A DNA stretch of 64,000 nt from Mangrovimicrobium sp033283325 (GTDB taxonomy: Bacteria > Pseudomonadota > Gammaproteobacteria > Pseudomonadales > Halieaceae): contig JAWMQO010000001.1 of NCBI GenBank assembly GCA_033283325.1, positions 310,001-374,000 on the forward strand, read 5' to 3'. The notes beneath the pieces were generated by a model. That model saw nothing but the letters and a program-made list of their open reading frames with translations, was not told the DNA's origin and ran no database searches. The stretch's first letter is position 1. Every line of letters begins with the position of its first letter. The translations under genes were made by a program, and so were the position numbers. This document shows positions 28,060-38,079 of the stretch, piece after piece.

Positions 28060-29478
28060 ATGGCAGGACAAACCCTCTACGACAAGTTGTGGCAGAACCA
28101 CCTGGTCGAGGAGCGCGACGACGGTAGCGCCCTCATCTATATCGACCGCCAGTTGATTCACGAAGTCACTTCGCCCCAGGCTTTCGAGGGCCTGCGCATG
28201 GCCGGGCGCAAACCCTGGCGCCGCGACGCCAACCTGGCGGTGCCCGACCACAACGTGCCCACCGATCGCGAAGAGCGCGCCGGTGGCGTGGCGGCGATCG
28301 CCGACCCGGTCTCGCGCCTGCAGGTTCAGACCCTCGACGAGAACTGCGAGGACTTCGACATCGTCAAGTTCGACATCAACGACGTCCGCCAGGGCATCGT
28401 TCACGTGGTCGGCCCGGAGCAGGGCGCAACCCTGCCCGGCATGACCATCGTCTGTGGTGACTCCCACACCTCCACCCACGGCGCCCTGGGTGCCCTGGCC
28501 CACGGTATCGGCACCTCCGAGGTGGAGCACGTGCTCGCCACCCAGTGCCTGATCCAGAAAAAAATGAAGAACATGCTGGTACGCGTCGACGGCAAGCTGC
28601 AGACCGGCGTTACCGCCAAGGACGTCGCCCTGGCGATTATCGGCAAGATCGGCACCGCCGGCGGTACTGGCTACGCCATCGAATTCGGCGGCGAGGCGAT
28701 CCGCGGCCTGAGCATGGAAGGGCGCATGACCCTGTGCAACATGTCCATCGAGGCCGGCGCCCGCATGGGCATGGTAGCGGTGGATGACACCACCATCGAC
28801 TATGTTAAAGGACGCCCCTACGCGCCGAAAGGCGAACAGTGGGAACTGGCGGTCGCCGCCTGGCGTGAGCTGCACTCCGACGACGATGCGCACTTTGACG
28901 CGGTAGTCGAACTCAAGGGTGAAGAGATCAAGCCGCAGGTCACCTGGGGCACCTCCCCGGAGATGGTGCTGCCGGTGGATGGCAACGTCCCCGACCCGGC
29001 AGGCATAGAAGACGCAACAAAACGCGCAGCCGTAGAGCGTGCGCTGGAGTACATGGGTCTCACCGCTGGCATGAAGATCGGTGACATCAAGCCCGACCGC
29101 GTGTTCATCGGCTCCTGCACCAACTCCCGCATCGAGGACCTGCGCGAAGCCGCCGCCGTGGTCAAGGGCCGCAAAGTGGCGGACAGCGTCAAGCAGGCCA
29201 TGGTCGTCCCCGGTTCCGGCGAAGTGAAAAAGCAGGCAGAAGCCGAAGGTCTCGATCGCATCTTCATCGAGGCCGGCCTCGAATGGCGCGAGCCCGGCTG
29301 TTCCATGTGCCTGGCCATGAACGCCGACAAACTCGGGGCGGGGGAGCACTGCGCCTCCACCTCCAACCGCAACTTCGAAGGCCGACAGGGCTTCGGCGGC
29401 CGCACCCACCTGGTCAGCCCGGCGATGGCCGCCGCAGCCGCGATCGCCGGCCACTTCGTCGACGTGCGCGACTGGTAA
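28060..29478 (+). CDS. leuC: 3-isopropylmalate dehydratase large subunit
   Basis: 472 residues, full length. It converts 2-isopropylmalate to 3-isopropylmalate with LeuD, the second step of leucine synthesis, using a 4Fe-4S cluster. The cluster cysteines are visible as C353 (FIGSCTNSRIED) and C414/C417 (PGCSMC), with GDSHTSTHGA in the N-terminal half. A GAGGTG ribosome site precedes the ATG. leuD follows after 10 bp. Confidence 0.97.
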   Translation: MAGQTLYDKLWQNHLVEERDDGSALIYIDRQLIHEVTSPQAFEGLRMAGRKPWRRDANLAVPDHNVPTDREERAGGVAAIADPVSRLQVQTLDENCEDFDIVKFDINDVRQGIVHVVGPEQGATLPGMTIVCGDSHTSTHGALGALAHGIGTSEVEHVLATQCLIQKKMKNMLVRVDGKLQTGVTAKDVALAIIGKIGTAGGTGYAIEFGGEAIRGLSMEGRMTLCNMSIEAGARMGMVAVDDTTIDYVKGRPYAPKGEQWELAVAAWRELHSDDDAHFDAVVELKGEEIKPQVTWGTSPEMVLPVDGNVPDPAGIEDATKRAAVERALEYMGLTAGMKIGDIKPDRVFIGSCTNSRIEDLREAAAVVKGRKVADSVKQAMVVPGSGEVKKQAEAEGLDRIFIEAGLEWREPGCSMCLAMNADKLGAGEHCASTSNRNFEGRQGFGGRTHLVSPAMAAAAAIAGHFVDVRDW

Positions 29479-29488
29479 GGAGAGAACG

Positions 29489-30136
29489 ATGAAAGCATTT
29501 ACCGTGGAAACCGGCCTGGTCGCGCCAATGGACCGCGCCAACGTCGACACCGACCTGATCATTCCCAAGCAGTTCCTGAAATCGATCAAGCGCACCGGCT
29601 TCGGCCCCAACCTGTTCGACGAACTGCGCTACCTCGACGAAGGCCAGCCCGGACAGGACTGCAGCCAGCGCCCCGTGAATGAGGCGTTCCCGCTGAACTT
29701 TCCCCGCTACCGCGGAGCGTCTATCCTGCTGGCAAGGGAAAACTTCGGCTGCGGCTCCAGCCGCGAGCACGCGCCCTGGGCCCTGGAAGACTACGGCTTC
29801 CGCTGCGTGATCGCACCGAGCTTTGCCGACATCTTCTACAACAACTGCTTCAAGAACGGCCTGCTGCCGATCGCCCTCGACGCGGATATCGTCTCCCGGC
29901 TGTTCGACGAAATGTATGCCAGCGAAGGCTACCAGCTGACCGTGGACCTCGAGCGCAAAGTCGTCTCCACCCCATCCGGCGAGGAATTCGCCTTCGAGGT
30001 GGACGACTTCCGCCGCCACTGCCTGCTGGAAGGCCTCGACGACATCGGCCTGACACTAAAGCGGGAACCGGCGATTCGCGAGTACGAAGCGAAGTGGAAG
30101 GAGAAGTCGCCGTGGTTGTTCGGGGCGATCTCGTAG
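29489..30136 (+). CDS. leuD: 3-isopropylmalate dehydratase small subunit
   Basis: 215 residues. The swivel domain of the aconitase-type enzyme, with DTDLIIPKQFLK near the N-terminus and the substrate-binding NFGCGSSREHAPWAL loop in the middle. It pairs with LeuC in the cytoplasm. The stop codon (TAG, 30134-30136) forms part of the first arm of a REP-like repeat, so the repeat begins inside the coding sequence. Confidence 0.97.
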   Translation: MKAFTVETGLVAPMDRANVDTDLIIPKQFLKSIKRTGFGPNLFDELRYLDEGQPGQDCSQRPVNEAFPLNFPRYRGASILLARENFGCGSSREHAPWALEDYGFRCVIAPSFADIFYNNCFKNGLLPIALDADIVSRLFDEMYASEGYQLTVDLERKVVSTPSGEEFAFEVDDFRRHCLLEGLDDIGLTLKREPAIREYEAKWKEKSPWLFGAIS

Positions 30137-30210
30137 GAGCCCACTCTGTCTGAACGAGGACCGGAGCGAGCTCCTACAGGGGGCATCGCCCACAGAGTGG
30201 GCTCCCACAG
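30133..30210. repeat. REP-like repeat overlapping the leuD stop codon
   Basis: GTAGGAGCCCACTCTG (from 30133) is followed by an inner GGAGCGAGCTCCTACAGG segment and the inverted unit CAGAGTGGGCTCCCACAG (30193-30210). The first four bases include the leuD TAG. It lies within the leuD-leuB gap together with the palindromic element at 30275. Confidence 0.75.
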
Positions 30211-30274
30211 TTTGTACTGTGGTTTCGACAGGCGGTTGTAGGTAACGGACAGCCAGAAAGATGGCATTGAGCGT

Positions 30275-30382
30275 GGGATGCAAACCCGCCCAATGAAACC
30301 GTAAGGCGACAGGACGTCGCCGCCCGAGCCTGTACATGGATGTACGCTTTTTGGCGTGTTTCATTGGGCGGGTTTGCATCCC
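30275..30382. repeat. Nested palindromic element, copy 1
   Basis: A 25-bp arm (30275-30299, starting GGGATGCAAACCC and ending TGAAAC) has its perfect inverse at 30358-30382. The 58-bp interior (30300-30357) contains the small hairpin GGCGAC-aggac-GTCGCC and the palindrome GTACA-tgga-TGTAC, and matches the interior of copy 2 (45257-45314) on the other strand with 3 differences. The outer arms beyond TGAAAC are unrelated to those of copy 2. It separates leuD from leuB. Confidence 0.85.
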
Positions 30383-30424
30383 GCGCGGAACCCGATTAAT
30401 GCACAACACGATATGGAACTTGAT

Positions 30425-31504
30425 GTGAGCAAAAAGATACTGATTCTCCCCGGCGACGGCATCGGCCCCGAAATCGTCACCCAGGCAGTCGCCGTCCTCG
30501 AAGCCGTGGACCAGCGCTTCGGCCTCGACCTGCAACTGGAAAACGGCCTTCTCGGCGGCGCCGCCCTGGACGAACTGGGCGAACCCTGCCCCCAGGTGAC
30601 CCTCGACCAGGCCCGTGCCGCCGACGCCATCCTGCTCGGCGCAGTCGGTGGCCCCAAGTGGGATAAGGTGGAGCGCAGCCTGCGGCCCGAACGCGGCCTG
30701 CTGAAAATCCGCTCCGAACTAGAACTTTTCGGCAACCTGCGCCCGGCAATCCTGTACCCGCAACTGGCCGCCGCATCCAGCCTGAAGCCGGAGATCGTCG
30801 CCGGGCTCGACATCCTGATCGTGCGTGAGCTCACCGGCGGTATCTATTTCGGCGAGCCCCGCGGCATCCGCACCCTGGAAAACGGTGAGCGCGAAGGCTA
30901 CAACACCTACAAGTACAGCGAATCCGAAATCCGCCGCATCGGGCATCTTGCCTTCGACGCCGCGCGCAAGCGCAACGGCCGCGTGTGCAGCGTCGACAAG
31001 GCCAACGTGCTCGAGGCCACCGTGCTCTGGCGCGAGGTGATGGAAGAGCTGTCGAAGGACTACCCGGACGTCGAGTTGAGCCACATGTACGTGGATAACG
31101 CGGCGATGCAACTGGTGCTGCGGCCCAAGCAGTTCGACGTGATCGTCACCGGCAACATGTTCGGCGACATCCTCTCCGACGCTGCGGCCATGCTCACCGG
31201 TTCCATCGGCATGCTGCCCTCCGCCTCCCTCGACAAGGACGGCCGCGGCATGTACGAGCCCTGCCACGGCAGCGCGCCGGATATCGCCGGCCAGGACAAG
31301 GCCAACCCCCTGGCGACCATACTCTCCGTCGCCATGATGCTGCGCTACACCCTGGCTGCGCCCGAGGCGGCAGCGGTGATCGAAGCCGCGGTCAGCGGCG
31401 TACTGGACGCCGGCCTGCGCACAGGGGACATCCACAGTGAGGGTATGCAACTGGTCGGCACCCGCGAGATGGGTGAGGCCGTACTGGCTGCCGTTCAGGC
31501 CTGA
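30425..31504 (+). CDS. leuB: 3-isopropylmalate dehydrogenase
   Basis: 359 residues from GTG 30425, which gives the family-typical MSKKILILPGDGIGPE; an in-frame ATG at 30413 would add four residues and has no better ribosome site. It oxidises and decarboxylates 3-isopropylmalate to 2-ketoisocaproate with NAD+. The metal and substrate residues lie in GNMFGDILSDAAAMLTGSIGMLPSAS, and the NAD loop is GSAPDIAGQDKANP. About 290 bp of repeats part it from leuD, unusual inside this operon. Confidence 0.96.
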   Translation: MSKKILILPGDGIGPEIVTQAVAVLEAVDQRFGLDLQLENGLLGGAALDELGEPCPQVTLDQARAADAILLGAVGGPKWDKVERSLRPERGLLKIRSELELFGNLRPAILYPQLAAASSLKPEIVAGLDILIVRELTGGIYFGEPRGIRTLENGEREGYNTYKYSESEIRRIGHLAFDAARKRNGRVCSVDKANVLEATVLWREVMEELSKDYPDVELSHMYVDNAAMQLVLRPKQFDVIVTGNMFGDILSDAAAMLTGSIGMLPSASLDKDGRGMYEPCHGSAPDIAGQDKANPLATILSVAMMLRYTLAAPEAAAVIEAAVSGVLDAGLRTGDIHSEGMQLVGTREMGEAVLAAVQA

Positions 31505-31557
31505 TTCGGCTGCGCCAGCCAACGATACAGATTCAAGACGAAAGCGAGGTATGCGAA

Positions 31558-32580
31558 ATGAGCAAGCAATATGATGTAGCCGTCGTCGGCGCCACTGGCG
31601 CAGTGGGCGAGGTAATGATGGAAATTCTCGAGCAGCGGGACTTCCCGGTGCGCAACCTTTACCCGCTGGCCTCCAGCCGCTCCGCCGGCAAGACGATCAA
31701 GTTCAAGGGCAAGTCGGTTACCATCGGCGATCTCGCCGAATTCGACTTCAGCCAGGTGCAGATCGGCCTGTTCTCCGCTGGCGGCAGCATCTCCGAAGAG
31801 TACGCGCCCAAGGCCGCCGCTGCTGGTTGCGTGGTCATCGACAACACCTCCCACTTCCGCCGCGACGAGGACATTCCCCTGGTGGTGCCGGAAGTGAACC
31901 CGCAGGCCATCGAGGGTTATACCACCCGTAATATCATCGCCAACCCCAACTGTTCCACCATCCAGATGCTGGTGGCACTGAAGCCTATTTACGACGCCGT
32001 AGGTATCGAGCGGATCAATGTCTGCACCTACCAGGCGGTGTCTGGTACCGGTAAGGAAGCCATCGAGGAACTCGCGGGCCAGACCGCGAAGCTGCTCAAC
32101 GGCCAGTCCATCGATTGCGAGGTCTATCCCAAGCAGATCGCCTTCAACGCGCTGCCGCACATCGATACCTTCCAGGAAAACGGCTACACCCGCGAAGAAA
32201 TGAAGATGGTGTGGGAGACCCAGAAGATCTTCGGCGACGAGAGCATCCAGGTGAACCCGACCTGTGTGCGTATCCCGGTGTTTTATGGCCACTCCGAGGC
32301 GGTGCACATCGAAACCCGGGAAAAGATCAGCCTGGAACGGGCCTACGAACTGCTGGCCAGCGCCCCTGGCGTGACCCTGCTGGATGAACGTTCTGATGGC
32401 GGCTACCCCACCGCGGTCACCGAAGCTTCGGGACAGGACCCTGTATTCGTGGGTCGCGTGCGCGAGGACATTTCCCATCCCCGCGGTCTCGATCTCTGGG
32501 TCGTCTCCGATAACGTGCGCAAGGGCGCCGCCCTGAACAGCGTACAAATCGCTGAAGAGCTTATCGCCAACTATTTGTAA
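31558..32580 (+). CDS. asd: Aspartate-semialdehyde dehydrogenase
   Basis: 340 residues. The NADP loop VVGATGAVGEVMMEIL is at the N-terminus and the catalytic Cys132 lies in ANPNCSTIQM. It reduces aspartyl phosphate to the semialdehyde, the branch point for lysine/diaminopimelate, methionine and threonine. The length suits the Gram-negative shorter form found beside leuB and fimV in Pseudomonas. It follows leuB by about 50 bp and is probably co-transcribed with it. Confidence 0.96.
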   Translation: MSKQYDVAVVGATGAVGEVMMEILEQRDFPVRNLYPLASSRSAGKTIKFKGKSVTIGDLAEFDFSQVQIGLFSAGGSISEEYAPKAAAAGCVVIDNTSHFRRDEDIPLVVPEVNPQAIEGYTTRNIIANPNCSTIQMLVALKPIYDAVGIERINVCTYQAVSGTGKEAIEELAGQTAKLLNGQSIDCEVYPKQIAFNALPHIDTFQENGYTREEMKMVWETQKIFGDESIQVNPTCVRIPVFYGHSEAVHIETREKISLERAYELLASAPGVTLLDERSDGGYPTAVTEASGQDPVFVGRVREDISHPRGLDLWVVSDNVRKGAALNSVQIAEELIANYL

Positions 32581-32812
32581 AATGTGCAGATATCGCCAGT
32601 TGCCGCCTTGATTAACTCAGGGGCTTAACTGATACTTGAGCCATATTGGGGTTCGCCAGAGGCGCAGGAAGGACGTTTGTCAAGTGTCCCGAATGCGCCC
32701 CGCTTAAGCTCATCGGGGCAATAAAATGAGCGTCAGGCGTTGGCGATTCTGACTGGAGCCGAACCATCAGGGGGGTCGGTAGGGGAAATGCAGGACATAA
32801 TAAGGCTTGGGT

Positions 32813-35050
32813 ATGGCTCGTAAACTGACCGCCGTCGCTTTCTCATTGGGCTGTCTGCACGCAAGTTCCACTTTTGCGCTCGGCCTCGGGGAAATCAAAC
32901 TCGAATCCTTCCTCAATGAACCGCTGGAAGCCAGGGTAGACCTGCTGAACACCGGCGGTTTGCACGGGGACGAAATCCACATACGACTTGCCTCCCGGGA
33001 AGACTTTGATCGCCTGGGTGTCGAGCGGGCATATTTCCTCACCAGCATGCAGTTCGAGGTGAATGTCGATGCCAGCGGTCGTGGCACGATCACCATCAAG
33101 TCCGAAGAACCGGTGCTCGAGCCCTATCTCGATTTCATCGTCGAAGCGCGCTGGCCCAGCGGCCGCCTGCTTCGCGAATACACCGTCCTGCTCGATCCGC
33201 CGCTGTTTGATTCCAGCAGCCCGCAGATTTCCGCGAGCCAGCGGGTGGAAGAGGTCGAGGGTATTCCGGCCCCGGAAACTGAAGCAAAAAAGCCCGAGGG
33301 GGCAGCGGCGACTAGCGGCACTCGCGTCGACGTACGACAGTCGGATCTCGGTCCCGGCGAAATGCCCCAGCGTGACTTCAACGCCGAGACGGCCGCAACG
33401 CCGACAGCGGGCAGCCGCTACATGATCTCCAAGGACGACACCCTCTGGGAGATCGCCGCCACCGCGAAACCCGGTAGCGCCTCCGTCCACCAGACGATGC
33501 TGGACATACAGCGCCTCAACCCGGACGCTTTCATCAACGGCAACATCAACCAGATCAAAGCCGGTTATATCGTTTACCTGCCCGACGAAGGGGACATCAG
33601 TTCCCAGGACCTGCAAACCGCGCTGGCCGAGGTCAAGCAGCAGAACGAAGACTGGCGCGCTGGCCGGGCCAGCACGCCCAGCAGCGGCCCTTCCCTGAGG
33701 ATATCGGCCGGCGTCGAACCGGAACCCGGCGAGACGGCGGCAGCCGCGGTAGCGGGCAGTGGCGGCAGCATTGAAACCAACGACACCGATTCCAGTGGCG
33801 AGTCCTACGGCAGCGGTACCGCCGAGGTAGAAGAATTGCAGCGCCTGCTCAGCCTCAAGGACGAGCAGATAGCGGAATTGCAGGCCGCCCTGGCAGCAGC
33901 CCGGGAAGAAGCGGCTGAGGAGGATCTCGGAAGCGGTGAAGAACCATATGCCGGGACCTACGATGAGTTGGATACTGGCGCCGAGTTGGACGCGGAAGCT
34001 GCAGCCGAACCCTACGACGAAGGCCTGGAGGACGGCGCGGAAGAAGGGGATACGCTGACAGCGATGCCGGCCCCTGAAACCGATACCGCCCCGGAACCCG
34101 AGGTGAAGGCAGCACCGCCGAAACCGGAACCCAAGCCCAAGCCCGCTCCCCGCCCGGCGCCGAAACCCCAGGACTCCGGCTGGATGAGCTACGCGCTCTA
34201 CGGACTGGGAGCCCTTGTCCTGGCTGTTCTGGTCTTCCTCTTCATGCGCCGTCGCGGCGCCGATGAGGACGAGCAGGAGCTCAGCCCGCGCAAGGGCGCT
34301 TCCGATGCATTCAAGGAAGTGAAGCTCAAGTCCGAGCCCGAGCCCGAGCCCGAGCCGGAGCCACTGTTCGATGCCGAAGAGCAAGAGCCGGTGCCCGAGG
34401 CCCCTGCCCAGGCCTATGGCCAGCGCAAGAATGACGAATACGCGGCGGACATGGATTCCAGCGACGCGCTCGCCGAGGCGGATATCTATATTGCCTACGG
34501 TCGCTATAACCAGGCGCGTGAACTGCTGCGCAACGCGCTGGATTCCGAGCCCGACAACAATGCCTATCGCCTGAAGCTGGTCGAAGCCGAAGTGCACCTC
34601 GGCAACCGCCCCGCTGCCCGCGAGCAGCTCTACGAACTGGAAGCGCGCGGTGACAGCGCCGGCGCCGCCCGCGCTCGCGAATTGCTCGGTGAGAGCGACA
34701 GCCAGTCCCAGCCTCCCGCCGGCCTGGCCGAAGAAGTCAGCGGTAACCTGGAGTCGGAGTTCGCCGGTCTTGAAATCGAGAGCGGTGGCCTGGGTGACGA
34801 TGACCTCGACGACGATCTCGACCTCTCCGCCGACTTCGACGAGAGCCCCCTGGGCGACGATGACGAAGACGACGAGGACCTTGTCATCGCCGCCGATGCC
34901 AACGGCATGTCCACCAAACTCGACCTGGCCCGCGCCTATCTCGATATGGGCGACGAAGACGGCGCCCGGCAGATTCTCGAGGAAGTGATCGCCGAGGGTT
35001 CGGACGAATACCGGGCCGAGGCCGAGGCGCTCCTGCAACGCATTGACTGA
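32813..35050 (+). CDS. fimV: FimV/HubP-family polar peptidoglycan-binding protein
   Basis: 745 residues from ATG 32813 (a TTG at 32807 is less likely). A signal peptide ends at ..STFA-LGLGEIKL; the N-terminal FimV domain follows, then a LysM domain (about 202-258), an acidic low-complexity region with a coiled coil (VEELQRLLSLKDEQIAELQ), one membrane segment (about 458-479), and an acidic cytoplasmic part with TPR-like repeats and the FimV C-terminal motif LDLARAYLDMGDEDGAR. FimV/HubP gathers polar proteins and supports type IV pilus assembly and cAMP signalling. Short SEPEPEPEPEP repeats at 34331-34360 are prone to slippage. Confidence 0.93.
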   Translation: MARKLTAVAFSLGCLHASSTFALGLGEIKLESFLNEPLEARVDLLNTGGLHGDEIHIRLASREDFDRLGVERAYFLTSMQFEVNVDASGRGTITIKSEEPVLEPYLDFIVEARWPSGRLLREYTVLLDPPLFDSSSPQISASQRVEEVEGIPAPETEAKKPEGAAATSGTRVDVRQSDLGPGEMPQRDFNAETAATPTAGSRYMISKDDTLWEIAATAKPGSASVHQTMLDIQRLNPDAFINGNINQIKAGYIVYLPDEGDISSQDLQTALAEVKQQNEDWRAGRASTPSSGPSLRISAGVEPEPGETAAAAVAGSGGSIETNDTDSSGESYGSGTAEVEELQRLLSLKDEQIAELQAALAAAREEAAEEDLGSGEEPYAGTYDELDTGAELDAEAAAEPYDEGLEDGAEEGDTLTAMPAPETDTAPEPEVKAAPPKPEPKPKPAPRPAPKPQDSGWMSYALYGLGALVLAVLVFLFMRRRGADEDEQELSPRKGASDAFKEVKLKSEPEPEPEPEPLFDAEEQEPVPEAPAQAYGQRKNDEYAADMDSSDALAEADIYIAYGRYNQARELLRNALDSEPDNNAYRLKLVEAEVHLGNRPAAREQLYELEARGDSAGAARARELLGESDSQSQPPAGLAEEVSGNLESEFAGLEIESGGLGDDDLDDDLDLSADFDESPLGDDDEDDEDLVIAADANGMSTKLDLARAYLDMGDEDGARQILEEVIAEGSDEYRAEAEALLQRID

Positions 35051-35894
35051 CCCTTTCCCGCGGCTCTCACCGGAGCCGCTCCCCGCCGGCACGCGTATCG
35101 CGTGCCGTGTCGAGTACAACGGCAGCAAGTTCAACGGCTGGCAAATCCAGCCCGATCCAAACGCTCCCACCGTGCAGGCCGCGGTAGAAGCTGCCCTGTC
35201 TTCCGTTGCGGCAACATCCGTGCGGGTTCTTTGCGCGGGACGCACCGACACCGGCGTGCACGGCCACGCCCAGATTATCCACTTCGACACGCCCGTGGAG
35301 CGCGCCCCCAAGGCCTGGGTCATGGGCGGCAATGCCAGCCTCCCCGCCGAAGTGCGCCTGCACTGGGCCCAGGCAGTGCCAGAGGACTTCCACGCTCGCT
35401 TTTCCGCCCTGTCCCGGCGCTATCGCTACGTTATAGCCAACACTGCAGTACGTCCGGCCCTGTTGCCGGGCCTCGTCACCTGGCACCGCTACCCGCTGGA
35501 CGCACAGGCGATGCACACCGCCGGCCAGTCCCTGCTCGGCGAACGGGACTTCTCCGCTTTCCGCGCTGCCAGTTGCCAGTCGACGACGCCGATGCGCAAC
35601 GTGCAGGAAGTCAGCGTCCGCCGCAGCGGCGATTTCGTGGTCATCGAGATCCGCGCCAACGCCTTCCTCCACCACATGGTCCGCAATATCGCCGGCTCCC
35701 TGATGGCCGTGGGCAGCGGCCGCCAGAACCAGGGCTGGATTGCCGAACTGATGGCTCTTCGCGACCGGACGCTGGCTGCGGACACAGCGCCGCCGGATGG
35801 ACTCTATCTGACGGACATCGAGTATCCTGAGCGCTACGGGTTACCGCTAACGCCTTTTGGGCCGATGTTACTTACAGGAATGGGTGCCAGCTAA
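35043..35894 (+). CDS. truA: tRNA pseudouridine(38-40) synthase
   Basis: 283 residues. The catalytic Asp69 lies in CAGRTDTGVHG. TruA makes pseudouridine at positions 38-40 of tRNA anticodon arms in the cytoplasm. The start is TTG at 35043, which overlaps the end of fimV by 8 nt; no ATG or GTG lies before the conserved ACRVEYNGSKFNGWQ. fimV-truA-trpF is the order seen in Pseudomonas. A large palindromic element begins 3 bp after the stop. Confidence 0.95.
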   Translation: MTDPFPRLSPEPLPAGTRIACRVEYNGSKFNGWQIQPDPNAPTVQAAVEAALSSVAATSVRVLCAGRTDTGVHGHAQIIHFDTPVERAPKAWVMGGNASLPAEVRLHWAQAVPEDFHARFSALSRRYRYVIANTAVRPALLPGLVTWHRYPLDAQAMHTAGQSLLGERDFSAFRAASCQSTTPMRNVQEVSVRRSGDFVVIEIRANAFLHHMVRNIAGSLMAVGSGRQNQGWIAELMALRDRTLAADTAPPDGLYLTDIEYPERYGLPLTPFGPMLLTGMGAS

Positions 35895-35896
35895 GC

Positions 35897-36080
35897 GCCA
35901 GCAGTGAGCTTGCCGCTGAAACGGCCACAAATTCCGCCCCGCTTCCGGGCGGCTGCGGAACTCGACCTCTCTCCGCTTCGCGGAGAACCGGGACTCGTAC
36001 AGTCCTCGCCGAAAGCTCCCGGAAGCGGGGCTCCATAAAAGCAGTGGCCTGATTGTTTCAGCGGCAAGCTCACTGCTGGC
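35897..36080. repeat. Nested palindromic element with a different core
   Basis: A 26-bp arm (35897-35922, GCCAGCAGTGAGC... ending TGAAAC) has its perfect inverse at 36055-36080. Inside are a 14-bp perfect inverted repeat, GCCCCGCTTCCGGG (35936-35949) and CCCGGAAGCGGGGC (36018-36031), then a TCTCCGC-ttc-GCGGAGA hairpin (35970-35986) and a GGACT-cgtac-AGTCC hairpin (35991-36005). The TGAAAC/GTTTCA boundaries match the other two elements but the core does not. It fills most of the truA-trpF gap. Confidence 0.8.
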
Positions 36081-36182
36081 TCTCCCCCGGAGTGCCCGAT
36101 TAGCGCCGAAGAAGCCAGCGACAGCCATCAGCTGATCTGCTATGATCCGGCGCCTGAATTTTCCGTGTTTACAGAGCCAATC

Positions 36183-36818
36183 GTGCCGCGCACCCGTATC
36201 AAAATCTGCGGAATAACCCGAGCGGAAGACGCCCGTAGCGCCGTGATGCACGGCGCCGATGCGCTGGGATTGAATTTCTACCCGCCCAGCCCGCGCTCGA
36301 TCAGCCTGGAGCAGGCGAAAGGCATAGCTGCCGAGGTGCCGCCCTTTGTGACCCTGGTCGCCCTGTTCGTCGATGCGACCGCACAACAGGTGCGTGAGAT
36401 TGCCGATGCATTGCCAGTGGGCCTGCTGCAGTTCCACGGCGAAGAGAGCCCCGAGTTTTGCGCCCAGTTCGACCGGCCCTGGATCAAGGCGATCCGCTGC
36501 CACCCGGACCTGGACCTCGCAGCGGAAACCCGGCGCTTTAGCGGTGCTCGCGGCGTATTGCTCGACGCCTGGCAGGAAGGTGTGCCCGGTGGCACCGGCA
36601 AGACCTTCGACTGGCGCCGGGTGCCCGAGGACCTCGGCGCACCACTGGTGCTGGCCGGCGGATTGCGCGCCGACAACGTCGGAGAAGCAGTCCGCTCGCT
36701 GCGTCCCTTCGCAGTGGATGTCAGCGGCGGGGTGGAGAGCAGCAAGGGCATCAAGGACGATGCGGAAATCCAGCGGTTTATAGCGGCAGTTCGCGCTGCC
36801 GATGAACTGCAAGAGTGA
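36183..36818 (+). CDS. trpF: Phosphoribosylanthranilate isomerase
   Basis: 211 residues from GTG 36183 (MPRTRIKICGITR); a GTG at 36165 would add six residues. A TIM barrel with the catalytic Cys in KICGITR and Asp in LLDAWQEG... , and a phosphate site AVDVSGGVESSKGIKD. It performs the Amadori rearrangement of N-(5'-phosphoribosyl)anthranilate in tryptophan synthesis. It starts a trpFBA run. Confidence 0.94.
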   Translation: MPRTRIKICGITRAEDARSAVMHGADALGLNFYPPSPRSISLEQAKGIAAEVPPFVTLVALFVDATAQQVREIADALPVGLLQFHGEESPEFCAQFDRPWIKAIRCHPDLDLAAETRRFSGARGVLLDAWQEGVPGGTGKTFDWRRVPEDLGAPLVLAGGLRADNVGEAVRSLRPFAVDVSGGVESSKGIKDDAEIQRFIAAVRAADELQE

Positions 36819-36846
36819 TGAACTGTAAGAGTAAGTGGACGAGGAA

Positions 36847-38067
<1,221 letters not shown>

Positions 38068-38079
38068 GAGACAGCAACA

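Noticed and set aside
34331..34360. SEPEPEPEPEP repeat in FimV
   Set aside because: Short Glu-Pro repeats are usual in FimV/TonB-like linkers and need no special explanation.
32843..35332. An 829-residue minus-strand frame opposite fimV and truA
   Set aside because: It is a shadow of the acidic, GC-rich fimV coding sequence; it spans the fimV-truA boundary and has no domain.
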